A stretch of DNA of 64,000 nucleotides from an uncultured Desulfobacter sp. (GTDB lineage Bacteria > Desulfobacterota > Desulfobacteria > Desulfobacterales > Desulfobacteraceae), in contig NZ_OY761440.1 in the NCBI RefSeq assembly GCF_963664415.1, forward strand, positions 248,001-312,000. Direction: 5' to 3'. The notes beneath the pieces were generated by a model that did not search any database, was not told the DNA's origin, and saw only the letters and a program-made list of their open reading frames with translations. The translations under genes were made by a program, and so were the position numbers. Positions 63,284 to 64,000 of this stretch are shown here, piece after piece (position 1 is the stretch's first letter; every line of letters begins with the position of its first letter).

Positions 63284-64000
63284 CTACAACTCAAAAAGAT
63301 CCAGGGACGGCTTTTCCATATCCACAAAAATCATCCGGCTCTCCCTGGATTGTTTTTTTCCAAGGAGAAGATTGAGCACTGCCTTCATCTGAAAAGAAGA
63401 AATCAAAATCGGCGACAGAATCGGTGTACCCAAAAGCATTTCGGCTGAACATGCCTCTTCCTGCCCGCCGTAAAGCATCTCCATGCGTCCATCCTGGGGA
63501 TGAATAACCATCACGCGTCCCCCGAATCCTGCAACGGTCCCATGTACCAGAGGTAAGCCGCATTTACCGGCAATGGCAGCCAGGGTCAATCTATCACCCG
63601 GCGAATCAAGTGCATCAACAATCACTTGAACATTGGCAAACAAAGGATGCTGATTTTGATCCGCCACCGTAATCTGATGAGCAGTAACCTGCACCGCAGG
63701 ATTAATCCGCCGACAACATGCTTGTATGACCTCTACTTTGGGTTTATCCAGGGTATTTTGGGCAGCAAAAGCCTGACGGTTTAGATTGGTTTCATCAAAA
63801 ACATCCGGGTCAAAGATATGTAATGCCCCGATGCCAAGCCGGCAAAGGCCTTCGATAACATGGCCGCCAAGGCCGCCGGACCCAACCACGGCCACGCAGG
63901 AGGCGTGCAGAGTGATTTGCTCGTTTAAAGTAATGGAAGGCATGTTGCGAAGATAACGCAAGGGAACAATTCCCTTTTCCATACTCTGCAGATATACCTG
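63284..64000 (-). CDS. ThiF/MoeB/HesA-family adenylyltransferase, truncated by the window edge
   Basis: An E1-like enzyme that adenylates a ubiquitin-like sulfur carrier (ThiS or MoaD type) or a similar acceptor. The nucleotide motif is VVGSGGLGGHVIEGL (34-40 counted from the first ATG at 63982), then FDPDVFDETNLNRQ and VDALDSPGDR. The zinc CxxC pairs of MoeB are not obvious in this end of the protein. Codons upstream of 63982 are open to position 64000 (QVYLQS), so the true start is outside the window. It is convergent with icmF. The exact substrate cannot be set from this part. Confidence 0.8.
   Translation of the reverse strand, partial: QVYLQSMEKGIVPLRYLRNMPSITLNEQITLHASCVAVVGSGGLGGHVIEGLCRLGIGALHIFDPDVFDETNLNRQAFAAQNTLDKPKVEVIQACCRRINPAVQVTAHQITVADQNQHPLFANVQVIVDALDSPGDRLTLAAIAGKCGLPLVHGTVAGFGGRVMVIHPQDGRMEMLYGGQEEACSAEMLLGTPILSPILISSFQMKAVLNLLLGKKQSRESRMIFVDMEKPSLDLFEL

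Noticed and set aside
1..64000. CRISPR arrays, prophage or rRNA genes
   Set aside because: No regularly spaced direct repeats, phage structural genes or rRNA sequences were seen.

Overview
The window looks like chromosomal DNA of a sulfate-reducing Desulfobacterota bacterium, most likely the Desulfobacter/Desulfobacula group (inference). The evidence is a DsrP-type membrane quinol oxidoreductase, the siroheme-dependent heme route (ahbC-hemB-ahbD), a long PPi-dependent phosphofructokinase, a fused acyl-CoA mutase (IcmF), a COG1900 homocysteine enzyme, and Myxococcus/Geobacter-like gene order around pilA. It is Gram-negative: Kdo and Lpt genes, a beta-barrel protein and a Lol-like ABC module are present.

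Layout. 0.2-5.7 kb (minus): a sugar-modification operon with GT-C-like membrane protein, polyprenyl-P glycosyltransferase, N-acetyltransferase, EamA/SMR-type membrane protein and WecE aminotransferase. 6-10.3 kb: type IV pilus block with a sigma-54 promoter, pilA, pilG/H/I-like genes and convergent pilR. 10.4-15.9 kb (minus): M23 peptidase, COG1900, lepB, pyrB, pyrC. 16-23 kb (plus): kdsA-kdsC-lptC-lptA-lptB-rpoN-hpf-ptsN-rapZ-EIIA(Man), behind a good sigma-70 promoter. 23-25.3 kb: gap-tpiA-secG and tRNA-Leu(GAG). 25.4-30.6 kb: a possible structured RNA, a ClpX-like AAA+ ATPase coupled to ahbC, hemB and ahbD. 30.8-33.8 kb: a His/Pro-rich secreted protein, then an ISAzo13-like insertion whose first ORF carries a DruA-like (DUF4338) domain and is joined to the DDE ORF by a probable frameshift at A8. 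34-44 kb: a Lol/MacB-like export module (LolA-like protein, two permeases, ATPase, outer-membrane barrel) split by an inverted signalling set (histidine kinase, REC, REC-GGDEF). 44-48 kb: deoxyribosyltransferase-like gene, FIST sensor and GGDEF-EAL protein. 47.9-49.6 kb: gene-remnant territory with a hydrogenase/chemoreceptor chimera carrying an amber codon, a 14-bp-arm palindrome and a possible LysR tail. 49.6-54.2 kb: a MalT/SARP-like regulator upstream of an orphan dsrP. 54.2-64 kb: PPi-PFK, a GGDEF protein, ftsY, a frameshifted helical gene, icmF and a truncated ThiF-family gene at the window edge.

How it works together. PilR and RpoN are both encoded here and the pilA promoter is a near-consensus -24/-12 element, so pilin control is nearly complete apart from PilS. 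The kdsA-to-lptB run makes Kdo and exports LPS and shares an operon with the PTS-Ntr regulatory genes. The heme genes convert siroheme-derived intermediates to heme for cytochromes. The strongest candidates for something new are the DruA-transposase element, the hydrogenase-MCP chimera, the ClpX-like ATPase tied to heme genes, and the orphan DsrP with its own large regulator. All calls come from reading sequence only; no database search was run.
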